Below, piece after piece: positions 1 through 10,587 of a stretch of DNA of 64,000 nucleotides. Source of the DNA: Sinimarinibacterium arenosum. GTDB lineage: Bacteria > Pseudomonadota > Gammaproteobacteria > Nevskiales > Nevskiaceae. The notes beneath the pieces were generated by a model that searched no databases, was not told where the DNA came from, and saw nothing but the letters and a program-made list of their open reading frames with translations. Position 1 is the first letter of the stretch, and every line of letters begins with the position of its first letter. A program made the translations under genes and the position numbers. The stretch lies in contig NZ_SUKF01000004.1 of the NCBI RefSeq assembly GCF_005047655.1, positions 1-64,000 on the forward strand. Reading direction: 5' to 3'.

Positions 1-63
1 GCGTTCGAGAACTTGGCGGACAGCCTCCTCCTTGAACTCTGGTGTAAATCTCTGGGTACTCAT
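1..63 (-). CDS. IS3-family transposase OrfA, N-terminal fragment cut by window edge
   Basis: Only the first 21 codons are present, starting at an ATG at 63-61 preceded by AGGAGG. They begin MSTQRFTPEFKEEAVRQV, the familiar start of IS3-family OrfA proteins, which are small helix-turn-helix proteins that bind the terminal repeats and are usually joined to OrfB by a programmed frameshift. The helix-turn-helix and all of OrfB lie off-window. Family assignment rests on this N-terminal signature and on the matching terminal repeat. Confidence 0.75.
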   Translation of the reverse strand, partial: MSTQRFTPEFKEEAVRQVLER

Positions 64-164
64 GCACTTCCTCCTATGCTCAAATCATAGGCCGGCGATG
101 CCTACTGCCGCAGGGGAAGTCCACGGCCTTCTCGAAAGTGTCCGAGTCATCGGGGTAGAACCCA
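1..164 (-). mobile_element. IS3-family insertion sequence, one end only
   Basis: This is the terminal part of an insertion sequence that continues beyond the left edge. On the minus strand it carries the start of an OrfA-type transposase (63 down to 1) with an AGGAGG ribosome site just upstream. Read from 164 leftwards the end begins TGGGTTCTACCCCGATGA and runs into CGGACACTT. A 5'-TG start and a GGACAC-type block are typical of IS3-family terminal repeats. Immediately right of 164 an hsdS reading frame resumes, while an in-frame stop (156-158) lies inside the IS, so 164/165 is the likely insertion junction. The other end and the target duplication are outside the window. Confidence 0.75.
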
Positions 165-541
165 CTGGCGAAGTTCTGGACCGAAGGCGAAGGGGCTCTG
201 AATCAACACCTGTTCAAGGTTACCTCCGAGCGCTTCCCGATGTGGTTCGTGAGCCACTGGGTTCATCACCACCTTGAAGAGTTTCAGTCCATCGCCGCAT
301 CGAAGGCGACTACCATGGGGCATATTCAGCGCGGCCATCTCAAAACGGCGATGACTATTTGCCCATCTGGTGAACTGATGGAGAAAATGGACCCATTGAT
401 GGCTCCGCTGGTCGAGCAATCCATTCAAAACGAGCTTGAATCTCGATCGCTCGCGAAACTCCGCGACGCCCTGCTGCCCAAGCTGATCTCCGGGGAACTG
501 CGCGTGAAGGACGCCGAACGCTTCATCGAGGAACGCAGCCC

Positions 542-545
<4 letters not shown>
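165..545 (+). pseudogene. hsdS: Type I restriction specificity subunit HsdS, 3' remnant
   Basis: The open frame from 165 to the TGA at 543-545 encodes the C-terminal target-recognition and conserved region of an HsdS subunit, which gives a type I enzyme its DNA specificity. Visible family features are SKATTMGHIQRGHLK and the closing LRDALLPKLISGELRV, both typical of HsdS C-termini. About 126 residues remain of a usual 400 or more. The 5' part is missing because an IS3-type element ends at 164. Its stop overlaps the start of the next gene as ATGA. Any initiation here would have to use an internal codon such as ATG 240, giving a protein without the first recognition domain. hsdM is presumably to the left. 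Confidence 0.85.
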
Positions 546-2308
<1,763 letters not shown>

Positions 2309-2375
2309 ATTGCCCGAAAGCAAGGCAGTGTTTGGGGCAACGCCACCAGCAAGGATTTTGGGGACACGTCAGACG

Positions 2376-3134
2376 ATGAGCACAGAGATCAATGTGGACT
2401 GGTGCCCAGGCATCCGGGAAGCCTGCTTACATTGGCGCGATGCTCCGATGCTGCAGCAGAGCCTGGAGGCGCTGGAGCAAACGCTGGAACAGGACAACGA
2501 TGCCTGTATCGACTGCGCCAAAGCGATTGTTGAAGTCGTGTGTCAGGTAATCGTCGAGAGCTTTGATAACCCACTGGCGCCGCTCAAACCGAAAGCGGAG
2601 ACGCCCAGCCTCTCAGAATGGCTCACTGCCGCGGTGCGCGCCCTGAAGCTCGGTGATATCCGTGACGAGAAGTTCAAGAAACTGGTCTCCAGCCATCACA
2701 AGCTGTCGACTGCACTCAATGATCTGCGCAACCATGCCGGCACGGCCAGTCACGGCAAGGATCCGTATCTGGAGCGACTGGCGATCCACCACCGCCGCTC
2801 GGCGGTACTGGCGGCTGATGCCATCGTGGCGTTCTTGCACAAGGCCTATCTGGATGCACAACTGGATCCAGCCAGTTCTCGCGAGCCTTGGGAACGGTTT
2901 GCTGAACAAAATGCATTGATCGATGCCCAAATTGGGCTGGCGGTTGACACTGACGATGACGGGCGAACCACCCTACAATTTCTGTTGCCTAGCGGCGACG
3001 TCCTACCGGTTGGCATCGAGGTCAGCCGCTTGCTTTACCAGCTTGACCGTGAGGCCTACGTTGAAGCGTTGAACGCCACGCGCGGTATGGGTTCTGACGA
3101 AGCCGACGACGAGGTGGAGGAGACTGCATCGTGA
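2376..3134 (+). CDS. Abi_C-like (abortive infection C-terminal type) protein
   Basis: 252 aa from ATG 2376; an upstream start at 2310 would add 22 residues that look non-coding. The central part (LNDLRNHAGTASHGKD, then H-rich helices and AADAIVAFL) resembles the abortive infection C-terminal domain (Abi_C, PF14355), a helical module found in phage-defence genes. No catalytic motif is obvious. The C-terminus is acidic. The stop overlaps the next start as GTGA (3131-3134), indicating translational coupling with the RhuM-like gene. It sits within an hsd operon among other defence genes, which supports a defence role, but the activity is unknown. Confidence 0.6.
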   Translation: MSTEINVDWCPGIREACLHWRDAPMLQQSLEALEQTLEQDNDACIDCAKAIVEVVCQVIVESFDNPLAPLKPKAETPSLSEWLTAAVRALKLGDIRDEKFKKLVSSHHKLSTALNDLRNHAGTASHGKDPYLERLAIHHRRSAVLAADAIVAFLHKAYLDAQLDPASSREPWERFAEQNALIDAQIGLAVDTDDDGRTTLQFLLPSGDVLPVGIEVSRLLYQLDREAYVEALNATRGMGSDEADDEVEETAS

Positions 3135-3553
3135 CGGACCTCGTGATCTTCGAGTCCAGCGACCGCCAAGTGGAGGTCCGACTGGAGGGAGAGACGGTCT
3201 GGCTGAGCCAATCGCAGATGGCTGAGCTGTTCGACATATCAGCGGATAACGTCGGTCTCCACCTGAAAAATATTCTTAAAGACAATGAGCTGGACGAGTC
3301 ATCAACTACCGAGGATTTCTCGGTAGTTCGCCAGGAAGCCGCCCGCCAAGTCCGCCGCCGGCTCAAGCACTACAACCTCGACGCCATTATTTCCGTTGGC
3401 TATCGCGTCAGCTCCACCCGCGCCACCCAGTTCCGCATCTGGGCAACCGGCGTGCTGCGCCAGCATCTGGTGGACGGCTACACGCTGAACCAGCGCCGGC
3501 TGCAGGAGCGCGGTGTCGAATTCGAGCAGGCGCGGGAGGTACTGGCAACATGA
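3131..3553 (+). CDS. Short RhuM-family protein (possibly truncated)
   Basis: 140 aa from a GTG start that overlaps the previous stop. The N-terminus (VWLSQSQMAELFDIS, then NVGLHLKNI) is a helix-turn-helix, followed by VVRQEA and YNLDAIISVGYRVSS, both hallmarks of the RhuM/virulence-associated family. RhuM proteins are usually over 300 aa. This copy stops after GVEFEQAREVLAT, exactly where the next gene begins as ATGA, so the C-terminal Fic/DOC-like or unknown half is missing. It may be a functional stand-alone DNA-binding module or a shortened pseudogene. RhuM genes often accompany type I restriction loci. A second degraded copy lies at 5090-5395. Confidence 0.75.
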   Translation: MTDLVIFESSDRQVEVRLEGETVWLSQSQMAELFDISADNVGLHLKNILKDNELDESSTTEDFSVVRQEAARQVRRRLKHYNLDAIISVGYRVSSTRATQFRIWATGVLRQHLVDGYTLNQRRLQERGVEFEQAREVLAT

Positions 3554-4956
3554 CCACGCCGGATCAGATCGACCTCTGGCGCCGGGCTCCCTCGGAAAAC
3601 CAGCGGCTGGAATTCAAAGAGGCCAAGAATCAGTTCGACAACAACAAGCTGAGGCAGTACTGCGTAGCGCTGGCCAATGAAGGGGGCGGCACGCTACTGC
3701 TCGGAGTGGCAGACAAGCCTCCGCGTCCGGTTGTTGGCTCACAGGCATTCCAGGATACCGTCAAGGCCGCGCAAGACTTGTTTCAGGCGGTTGGCTTTCG
3801 CGTCGACATCGAGGAAGTGTTGCACCCGGATGGACGCGTGCTGGTGTTTCACATTCCTTCTCGACCACGAGGCACCACCTACCACTTGGAAGGCAAGTAC
3901 CTGATGCGCGCAGGCGAAGCCTTGGTGCCGATGAGTGAAGATCAGTTGCGTCGCATCTTTGCCGAAGGCGAACCGGACTGGCTCGAAGAATATTCGCTGG
4001 CGGATTTGGACGCGCAGCAGGTGGTCGAGTTGCTGGATGTCCAGACTTTTTTCGAACTGCTCAAGCTGCCGTACCCAACCGATCGTGCTGGGGTCATCGA
4101 CCGCCTGCTTCGCGAACGGCTCGTGGATGAACAGAACGGCAGCTATGCCATACGTCGGCTGGGTGCGCTGCTGTTGGCGAGACGACTGGAGGACTTTCCC
4201 GATATAGCGCGCAAGGCACCGCGGGTGGTGGTATACGCCGGCACGTCCAAGCTGGAAACCCGGCTCGACCAGAACGGGGTCAAGGGCTATGCCGTCGGCT
4301 TCCAGGGCTTGGTGCACTTCGTAATGAATCAGCTGCCGCAAAACGAAGTGATCGAGGATGCCTTGAGAAAGGCAGTAAAGCTGGTTCCCGAGGTCGTGAT
4401 TCGAGAGCTGGCGGCCAATGCTCTGGTCCATCAGGACTTCGCCGTAGGAGGGGCGTCGGTCATGATTGAGATCTACACGAACCGGGTGGAGTTTTCGAAT
4501 CCGGGGGAGCCAATCGTGCCAGTGGATCGCTTCATTGACGGCTATCAGTCACGTAACGAACGGCTCGCCGACCTGATGCGGCGCCTTGGCATCTGCGAAG
4601 AGAAGAGCAGTGGCATCGACCGCGTGATCCAAGCGGCAGAACTCTATCAGTTGCCGGCGCCGGACTTCCGTGCCGCGCACCGCCGCACTGTGGTTATCCT
4701 CTACGGGCCGAAGCCCTTCGAGGACATGGACCGCAACGACCGGGTTCGCGCTTGCTACCAGCACTGTGCGCTGAGGTGGGTAATGTCCGAAAAAATGACC
4801 AACCAGTCGCTTCGTGAGCGTTTTCACCTGGCAGAGGACAAGGCTGCCATCGCGTCGCAAATCATCGCAGCTGCAATAGAGGCCGGGATGATCAAGTCTG
4901 ACGAGAGCGTCGGAAAATCACGTAAGTACGCCCGCTACCTGCCCTTCTGGGCTTGA
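3550..4956 (+). CDS. AlbA_2 / Schlafen-like ATP-binding protein (RecG-related 'divergent AAA-4')
   Basis: 468 aa. The N-terminal AlbA_2 domain contains RLEFKEAKNQF (about residue 19) and NEGGGTLLLGV (about 44-54). A GHKL-type ATP-binding module follows around residue 283 (IRELAANALVHQDF, with the asparagine of an N-box) with SNPGEP and GICEEKSSGID further on, and a winged-helix end. Proteins of this architecture are annotated as ATP-binding, RecG-like or transcriptional regulators and are common beside restriction systems. The ATG overlaps the RhuM stop (ATGA). It lies between two rhuM copies, which suggests that it entered by recombination within an ancestral rhuM. Function in defence is an inference from context. 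Confidence 0.75.
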   Translation: MTTPDQIDLWRRAPSENQRLEFKEAKNQFDNNKLRQYCVALANEGGGTLLLGVADKPPRPVVGSQAFQDTVKAAQDLFQAVGFRVDIEEVLHPDGRVLVFHIPSRPRGTTYHLEGKYLMRAGEALVPMSEDQLRRIFAEGEPDWLEEYSLADLDAQQVVELLDVQTFFELLKLPYPTDRAGVIDRLLRERLVDEQNGSYAIRRLGALLLARRLEDFPDIARKAPRVVVYAGTSKLETRLDQNGVKGYAVGFQGLVHFVMNQLPQNEVIEDALRKAVKLVPEVVIRELAANALVHQDFAVGGASVMIEIYTNRVEFSNPGEPIVPVDRFIDGYQSRNERLADLMRRLGICEEKSSGIDRVIQAAELYQLPAPDFRAAHRRTVVILYGPKPFEDMDRNDRVRACYQHCALRWVMSEKMTNQSLRERFHLAEDKAAIASQIIAAAIEAGMIKSDESVGKSRKYARYLPFWA

Positions 4957-5089
4957 TCTTCATTTAAGCGATACTTGTGCGAGAACGCAGTTGAACAAAA
5001 AAAGTTATATAAAAACAGTAACTTGCTTATTTAAGCGTTTCCCGAGAGGCGCACGCGACACCGCCTCCGTCACGTTGCTAAAGCGGAAG

Positions 5090-5395
5090 GAGTTGGATGA
5101 GCCGTCAACTGCCGAGGATTTCTCGGTAGTTCGGCAAGAAGGTCACCAACGAGTCAAAAGACAGCTCAAGCACGGCAACCTCGACGCCAATATTTCCGTC
5201 GGATATGGCGTGAGCTCGGCCCGCGCCACGCAGTTCCGGATCTGGGCCACCGGGCTCATGCGACAGCACTTGATGAATGGCTACGCGCTAAACCAGCGCC
5301 AGCTCACAGGACGCGGTATCGAATTCGAGCAGGCGCCGAGCCTGCTGGCGCGAACCTTGGCGAATCAGCAACGGAGCAATAGGGAGCCTGCCTGA
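5090..5395 (+). pseudogene. Second rhuM copy, internal fragment
   Basis: The frame from about 5090 to the TGA at 5393-5395 repeats the middle of the RhuM-like gene at 3287-3535: ELDEPSTAEDFSVVRQE, then SVGYGVSSARATQFRIWATG and GIEFEQA. Identity to the first copy looks near 70% at protein level by eye. The helix-turn-helix N-terminus is absent. The preceding 100 bp are AT-rich and unlike RhuM, and the copy ends after LLARTLANQQ, a stretch that full-length RhuM proteins also have. A TTG at 4991 could start a hybrid ORF, but I regard this as a remnant. Its stop overlaps the hsdR start (TGATG), so it may still pass ribosomes to hsdR. Confidence 0.7.
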
Positions 5396-8300
5396 TGGCT
5401 TTTCTGTCCGAGGCGCAGCTGGAAGCGGCATTGCTGGAACAACTGGCCGGCCTGCGCTACGCCTGCGTCTCGGACGAGCTGATCGGCCCGGACAGCGCAC
5501 AACCGGAGCGCACCGCCCATGACGAAGTGGTGCTGGGCAACCGGCTCGCCCAGGCCGTTGCCGGGCTGAATCCGCATCTGCCCGCCGAGGCGCAGGCCGA
5601 TGCGATCCGTCGCCTGACGCAGGCCGAGCTGCCGAATTTGCTGGAGGAAAACCGCCGTCTGCATCGGCTGCTGATCGAAGGCGCGGATGTGGAGTACTAC
5701 GCGGACGACGGCGTGCTCACGGCCGGCAAGGCCCGGCTGATCGACTTCGACACGCCATCCAACAATGACTGGCTGGCGGTGCAGCAGTTCGTAGTGGTTG
5801 CGGGCCAGGTCAAGCGCCGGCCGGACGTGGTGATCTTCGTCAACGGCCTGCCGCTGGCGGTGATCGAACTGAAGGCCCCCGGCGGCGAAAACGCCACACT
5901 GAACGGGGCCTTCAATCAGCTGCAGACGTACAAACAGCAGATCCCTGCCCTGTTCCGCAGCAATGCGCTGCTGGTGACGTCCGACGGCCTGTCGGCTCGG
6001 GTCGGTTCGCTGTCCGCGGATCACGAGCGCTTCATGCCGTGGCGTACGACCGACGGCCGTTCAATCGAAGCCAAGGGCACTCCGGAGCTGGCGACTTTGA
6101 TCGAGGGCGTGTTCGAACACGGCCGTTTCCTGGATCTGCTGCGTCATTTCACGGTGTTCGGCGAGAGCCCCGGCGGCCTGATCAAGATCATCGCCGGCTA
6201 TCACCAGTTCCACGCGGTCAAAAAGGCGGTGATCTCGACGCTGCGCGCGAGTCGGACGGCCCAGCAAACGGCGATCGCGGAAGACCCAGCGGTGTACGGG
6301 CTGCCCAGCGTCAGGGACCAGCCGCCGGGCGATCACAAGGCCGGGGTGATCTGGCATACGCAGGGCTCGGGCAAGAGTCTGCTGATGGCGTTCTACGCAG
6401 GCCTGCTGGTGTTCGACCCGCGCATGGCCAACCCGACCCTGGTGGTACTGACGGACCGCAATGATCTGGACGACCAGCTGTTCGCCACCTTTGCGATGTG
6501 CAAGGACCTGATCCGGCAGACGCCGGTGCAGGCGGAGGATCGCGAACATCTGCGCAAGCTGCTCAACCGCGCCTCCGGCGGCGTGATCTTCACGACCTTG
6601 CAGAAGTTTTCCCCGGCAGCGGGCGAAACCGGTTTTCCGATGCTGACCGACCGTTCCAATGTGGTGGTCATCGCCGACGAGGCCCACCGCAGCCAGTACG
6701 GCTTCAAGGCCAAGCTTGCCGGCAAGACCGGCGAGATCGCCTACGGTTTCGCCAAGTATCTGCGCGACGCACTGCCCGGTGCGTCCTTCATCGGCTTTAC
6801 CGGCACGCCGATCGAAGCGACCGACGTGAATACGCCGGCGGTGTTCGGCCACTACATCGATATCTACGACATCAGCCGCGCCGTGGAAGACGGCGCGACG
6901 GTGCCGATCTATTACGAGTCCCGGCTCGCCCGCATCGAACTGGACGAGGACGAGAAGCCGCGCATCGATGCCGAGATCGAGGCGTTGCTGGAAGACGAGG
7001 ACGAGCCCAGCGCAGAGCGCGCCAAGCAGAAGTGGTCGACGGTGGAGGCCCTGGTAGGCAGCGACAAGCGCCTCGCATTGGTGGCGAAGGACCTGGTGCA
7101 GCACTTCGAGGACCGGGTGGCGGCGCTGGACGGCAAGGCCATGGTCGTCTGCATGAGCCGACGCATCTGCGTGGCGCTGTACGATCAGATCATTCAGTTG
7201 CGCCCGGATTGGCACAGTGAGGACGACAAGGCCGGCAGCATCAAGATCGTGATGACCGGCGCGGCTTCGGACCCGCCGGCGTGGCAGCAGCACATCGGCG
7301 GCTCGTCCGGGCAACGGGCCCGGCGCGACCTGCTGGCGAAACGGGCGCGCGATCCAAAGGATCCACTCCGGCTGGTGATCGTGCGCGACATGTGGCTGAC
7401 CGGCTTCGACGCGCCGAGCATGCACACGATGTACATCGACAAGCCGATGCGCGGACACGGCCTGATGCAGGCCATCGCGCGCGTCAATCGCGTGTTCCGC
7501 GACAAGCCGGCTGGATTGATCGTGGACTACATCGGCATCGCACAGAACCTCAAGTCCGCGCTGGCGCAGTACTCCAAGCCCGACCAAGACAAGACCGGCA
7601 TCGACGAGGCCGAGGCCGTTGCGGTGCTGCTGGAAAAATATGAAGTCGTCCGTGACATGTTCCACGGCTTCGAGTACCTCCCCGGCCTGAGCGGAACGCC
7701 CGGCCAACGCCTGGCGATGATGGCGGCGGCGATCGAGTGGATACTCGACAAGCAGCAGCAGTGGGCGGCAGCTGAAAAGACGCCTGAGGCCAAGAAGCAG
7801 GCGCAGCGGCGTTTCGCCAACGGCGTTCTGGCTTTGTCCAAGGCCTTCGCCCTGGCGGCCAGCAGCGACGAAGCGCGCGGCATCCGCGAGGAAGTGGGTT
7901 TCTTTCAAGCGATCCGCGCCGCGCTGGTCAAATCGGCTGCGGGCGCCGGCGCAAGCCGTCAGGATCGCGATCTGGCGATCCAGCAGATCGTCAGCCGCGC
8001 GGTAGTTTCGACAGAAATTGTCGATATCCTCGCCGCTGCCGGCATCCAGACGCCGGACATCTCGATTCTCTCCGACGAGTTTCTGCTCGAAGTGCAGCAG
8101 ATGGAGCAGAAGAACCTGGGGCTGGAAGCGCTGCGCAAACTGCTCAACGACAGCATCCGCTCGCGCACGCGAACCAATGTCGTCGAAAGCCGGGCGTTCA
8201 GCGAACGCCTGGAAGACGCCATCTCGCGCTACCACGCCAACGCGATCACCACCGCCGAAGTGCTGCAGGAGCTGATCACGCTGGCGCGGGACATCCGCGC

Positions 8301-8619
8301 GGCACGTAGCCGTGGCGAGGAACAGGGGCTGACCGACGAGGAAATTGCCTTCTATGACGCGTTGGCGGAGAACGAATCCGCTGTTGAAGTGATGGGTGAC
8401 GACAAGCTGCGCGTCATTGCGCATGAACTGCTGGTGAGCCTGCGAGAGAACGTCGCGGTCGACTGGGCACACCGCGAATCCGCACGAGCACGCCTGCGTG
8501 TGCTGGTCAAACGCATCCTGCGCAAGTACGGCTATCCGCCGGATTTGCAGGATGCCGCCGTGCAAACTGTGCTGCAGCAGGCCGAGGTGCTATCGGCCGC
8601 GTGGCAGCCGCGTCTCTGA
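5395..8619 (+). CDS. hsdR: Type I restriction enzyme R subunit
   Basis: 1074 aa, full length for HsdR. The N-terminal PD-(D/E)xK nuclease shows RPDVVIF (about residue 143), AVIELKAP (about 160) and a Q-x-x-x-Y motif (NQLQTYK). The SF2 translocase motor follows with Walker A HTQGSGKS (about 320), DEAHRS (about 428), GFTGTPIE (about 468) and late helicase motifs around [17 protein letters not shown] helical C-terminus would dock to HsdM. It translocates DNA and cleaves it when unmethylated sites are found, in complex with HsdM and HsdS. The gene looks intact although hsdS in this locus is broken, so the complex needs another HsdS or is inactive. The start overlaps the preceding stop as TGATG. 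Confidence 0.95.
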   Translation: MAFLSEAQLEAALLEQLAGLRYACVSDELIGPDSAQPERTAHDEVVLGNRLAQAVAGLNPHLPAEAQADAIRRLTQAELPNLLEENRRLHRLLIEGADVEYYADDGVLTAGKARLIDFDTPSNNDWLAVQQFVVVAGQVKRRPDVVIFVNGLPLAVIELKAPGGENATLNGAFNQLQTYKQQIPALFRSNALLVTSDGLSARVGSLSADHERFMPWRTTDGRSIEAKGTPELATLIEGVFEHGRFLDLLRHFTVFGESPGGLIKIIAGYHQFHAVKKAVISTLRASRTAQQTAIAEDPAVYGLPSVRDQPPGDHKAGVIWHTQGSGKSLLMAFYAGLLVFDPRMANPTLVVLTDRNDLDDQLFATFAMCKDLIRQTPVQAEDREHLRKLLNRASGGVIFTTLQKFSPAAGETGFPMLTDRSNVVVIADEAHRSQYGFKAKLAGKTGEIAYGFAKYLRDALPGASFIGFTGTPIEATDVNTPAVFGHYIDIYDISRAVEDGATVPIYYESRLARIELDEDEKPRIDAEIEALLEDEDEPSAERAKQKWSTVEALVGSDKRLALVAKDLVQHFEDRVAALDGKAMVVCMSRRICVALYDQIIQLRPDWHSEDDKAGSIKIVMTGAASDPPAWQQHIGGSSGQRARRDLLAKRARDPKDPLRLVIVRDMWLTGFDAPSMHTMYIDKPMRGHGLMQAIARVNRVFRDKPAGLIVDYIGIAQNLKSALAQYSKPDQDKTGIDEAEAVAVLLEKYEVVRDMFHGFEYLPGLSGTPGQRLAMMAAAIEWILDKQQQWAAAEKTPEAKKQAQRRFANGVLALSKAFALAASSDEARGIREEVGFFQAIRAALVKSAAGAGASRQDRDLAIQQIVSRAVVSTEIVDILAAAGIQTPDISILSDEFLLEVQQMEQKNLGLEALRKLLNDSIRSRTRTNVVESRAFSERLEDAISRYHANAITTAEVLQELITLARDIRAARSRGEEQGLTDEEIAFYDALAENESAVEVMGDDKLRVIAHELLVSLRENVAVDWAHRESARARLRVLVKRILRKYGYPPDLQDAAVQTVLQQAEVLSAAWQPRL

Positions 8620-8677
8620 GACGCTTTTACAAAGACTGTTCGAAACGAACGCTCACCAGGACTGCGGCACAAAGCTG

Positions 8678-8742
8678 TGGGGGTATCTTTGGGGGTATTG
8701 CCGGAAATCCGAACACAAAATAATTCATATAAACAATGAATT
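8678..8742. other. Attachment-site-like element at island/core boundary
   Basis: This AT-rich patch sits between hsdR and the core psp genes. AATTCAT (8722-8728) and ATGAATT (8736-8742) form a perfect 7-bp inverted repeat around a 7-bp spacer (8729-8735), the geometry of a tyrosine-recombinase core site. Just upstream TGGGGGTAT occurs twice (8678-8686 and 8690-8698), 12 bp apart, as arm-type sites can. No integrase gene is visible in the window. The interpretation as the right attachment site of the defence island is an inference. Confidence 0.4.
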
Positions 8743-8799
8743 GCTTCGCCTATTCAGGTGACGCCACCCCACCAATTCGTTGTCCCTAGAAGTAAACCA

Positions 8800-8824
8800 A
8801 CCCCGCAGAAATGCGGGGTTTTTT
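8800..8824 (+). terminator. Rho-independent terminator
   Basis: ACCCCGCA and TGCGGGGT pair around the loop GAAA and are followed by TTTTT (to 8824). This strong GC stem and U-tract on the plus strand would stop transcription coming from hsdR. The first part of the gene-free stretch 8620-9027 holds this and the attachment-like dyad. Confidence 0.8.
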
Positions 8825-8949
8825 ATTGATCCATTGCCTCCAACAGGAAGCTACTGTCCGAGCATCCAAGCGCCGCGTTTCCACGTATAGAGAGGCGCGG
8901 AGCATCGGTCACATTGCCCTGACCGAGGATCCCTCCTCGACTCCGCTTT

Positions 8950-8977
8950 GCCCGCCCACCCGAGCGGGCGTTTTTTT
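8950..8977 (+). terminator. Second rho-independent terminator
   Basis: GCCCGC (8950-8955) pairs with GCGGGC (8964-8969), followed by a G and seven T. It lies about 130 bp after the first terminator with no protein gene between, so it may end a short untranslated transcript or the remnant of a gene displaced by island insertion. I see no tRNA or recognisable RNA in 8825-8949. Confidence 0.65.
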
Positions 8978-9027
8978 ACGCCGAACACTTTGCATGCCCG
9001 GACGGCGGGGTTCACGCGTTGCATCAA

Positions 9028-10080
9028 TCAGCGCTCAGGTGCGAGTAGCTTGTACTTGCGCAGCAGGCCGCGAAATTGGTGGTAGGTCAATGACAACAAT
9101 TCCGCTGCACGTTTCTGATTGAAGCGTCCATCTTCTAGTGCCTGCTGCAGCAACCCGGTCTCGTAGTCCGCGACACTCTGGTGAAAATCCAGTGGCAGCT
9201 GCGGCACTTTCGCCACCTCCACCGTGGTCTCCGCACGGGAGCTCGCCTCGCCCGCTACCGGCTCACTCGCGACCCTCGCTTGTACCGCGTGAGGCCGATA
9301 GGGCGATGCAAAAGGATCGAACTCGATCCGGTCCACCACCTGCCGGGCCGAATCAAGCCGATAAACCGCCCGCTCGGCAACATTACGCAGCTCACGCACA
9401 TTGCCTGGCCAGTCGTAGCTCAGCAACGCGCGCTCGGCTGCCGGTGAAAACCCTGCGAAATACTCGCGCCCCATTTCGGTCGCCATGCTCTCGGCGAATT
9501 TCTGCGCCAACAGGAGGATGTCATCCCGGCGCTCGCGCAGTGGCGGCACGGTAATCACGTCAAAGGACAGACGGTCGAGCAGATCCTCTCGAAACTTTCC
9601 GGCTCGGGCCAGTGACGGCAGGTCAACATTGGCAGCTCCGACCAGTCGCACGTCGACCCTCAGCGTCTCGGACGAACCTACACGCTCGAATTCACCATAT
9701 TCGATAACCCGCAGCAGCTTTTCCTGCAATCGCTGGGACATTGACGCCAGTTCGTCAAGAAAAATGGTGCCGCCGTTGGCCAGCTCGAAACGTCCAACCC
9801 GTGCGCGCGCTGCACCGGTGAAAGCACCGGCAACGTGGCCAAACAGTTCGGACTCAAGCAACTCCTCGTTTAGCGCGGCACAGTTGAACTTGACGTAGGG
9901 GCGCGACCAGCGCTCGGACAAGTAATGCAGTCGTGCCGCAATCAGCTCCTTTCCAGACCCGCGCTCGCCGATGATCAGTATGGGTTTGTTCAGCGGCGCA
10001 ACACGGGAGACTCGTTCCAGTGCGGCAAGGAAATTGTCGGATTGCCCGAGGATTGAGTCCGGTGCGGCATTAGTGTCCAT
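9028..10080 (-). CDS. pspF: Sigma-54-dependent activator PspF of the phage-shock response
   Basis: 350 aa. The AAA+ enhancer-binding domain has Walker A GERGSGKE (residues 38-45), the sigma-54-contacting loop GAFTGA (85-90), FLDELASMS for Walker B and the second-region signature ending in the WPGNVRELRN block. A short C-terminal helix-turn-helix (NQKRAAELLSL) completes the protein. There is no receiver domain at the N-terminus, which is characteristic of PspF, whose activity is instead held down by PspA. It is divergent from the psp genes and faces a sigma-54 promoter at 10211-10226, which it should activate. The order pspF/pspABC matches other gammaproteobacteria. Confidence 0.92.
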   Translation of the reverse strand: MDTNAAPDSILGQSDNFLAALERVSRVAPLNKPILIIGERGSGKELIAARLHYLSERWSRPYVKFNCAALNEELLESELFGHVAGAFTGAARARVGRFELANGGTIFLDELASMSQRLQEKLLRVIEYGEFERVGSSETLRVDVRLVGAANVDLPSLARAGKFREDLLDRLSFDVITVPPLRERRDDILLLAQKFAESMATEMGREYFAGFSPAAERALLSYDWPGNVRELRNVAERAVYRLDSARQVVDRIEFDPFASPYRPHAVQARVASEPVAGEASSRAETTVEVAKVPQLPLDFHQSVADYETGLLQQALEDGRFNQKRAAELLSLTYHQFRGLLRKYKLLAPER

Positions 10081-10210
10081 TGGCCGATTCTGCCTACAGT
10101 TGGCTTATTTCGCCATCATGCGGTCAGCTCGTTGCAGAACTCATCGCCCCACACACTCCGGACTTAACGATTGTCTTTATTTTTCAATGTCTTATAAATT
10201 CATCGCGGTT

Positions 10211-10226
10211 TGGCACGCTGCTGGCG
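10211..10226 (+). promoter_or_regulatory. Sigma-54 promoter of the psp operon
   Basis: TGGCACGCTGCTGGCG has GG (10212-10213) and GC (10224-10225) separated by exactly 10 bp, and matches the TGGCACG half of the -24/-12 consensus. It lies 42 bp before the first psp-operon start (10268), divergent from pspF. The AT-rich 10150-10205 upstream stretch is where PspF-binding and bending sites would be expected; I cannot define them. Confidence 0.8.
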
Positions 10227-10267
10227 TATCCCTAGGCACAACCAAAGGCTGAATGAGGAGCCCGATC

Positions 10268-10549
10268 ATGAACCACCCGCACCGTAACATTCTGAAGACC
10301 GCACTCGCCGCCGTCGCGCTACTGGGTGTCAGCGTCTCGGCGCAGGCCGATGAGAGCCTGACGCAACGGGTTGCGACGGGCGTCGGTCAGGTCATTGCCG
10401 CACAGGGCAACGCCGCGCTAATGCAGATTCGCGAGGAACTGCAGCAGCGCCTGATTGAGACGGTATCGCCGCTGATGCCGAATCCCGAGCAGTCCGGAGA
10501 GTCCGCGCCAGTCCGACTGGCCGGGACCGATACGCGGACATCGATGTAG
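10268..10549 (+). CDS. Small secreted protein leading the psp operon
   Basis: 93 aa from ATG 10268, chosen because GAGGAG (10254-10259) sits 8 bp upstream; an ATG at 10253 has no such site. The protein has a clear Sec signal peptide (hydrophobic LAAVALLGVSVSAQA, cleavage likely after SAQA). The mature part is about 68 residues with an amphipathic helix (MQIREELQQRLIE). I recognise no family. It is the first gene behind the sigma-54 promoter and 38 bp before pspA, so it should be induced by envelope stress with PspA. A periplasmic role in envelope protection is inference. Confidence 0.7.
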   Translation: MNHPHRNILKTALAAVALLGVSVSAQADESLTQRVATGVGQVIAAQGNAALMQIREELQQRLIETVSPLMPNPEQSGESAPVRLAGTDTRTSM

Positions 10550-10587
10550 CCAAACATAAACTTCGAGACTGACTGAGGACTGTAATC

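Noticed and set aside
6061-8565. Very long open frame on the minus strand opposite hsdR
   Set aside because: It lies wholly opposite a clear full-length HsdR. High GC keeps antisense frames open, and the translation has no family motif and an odd composition.
8763-8774. GCCACCCCACCA, resembling the 3' end of a tRNA or tmRNA at the island boundary
   Set aside because: There is no T-arm or matching 5' acceptor half upstream on the plus strand, so I could not support an RNA gene.
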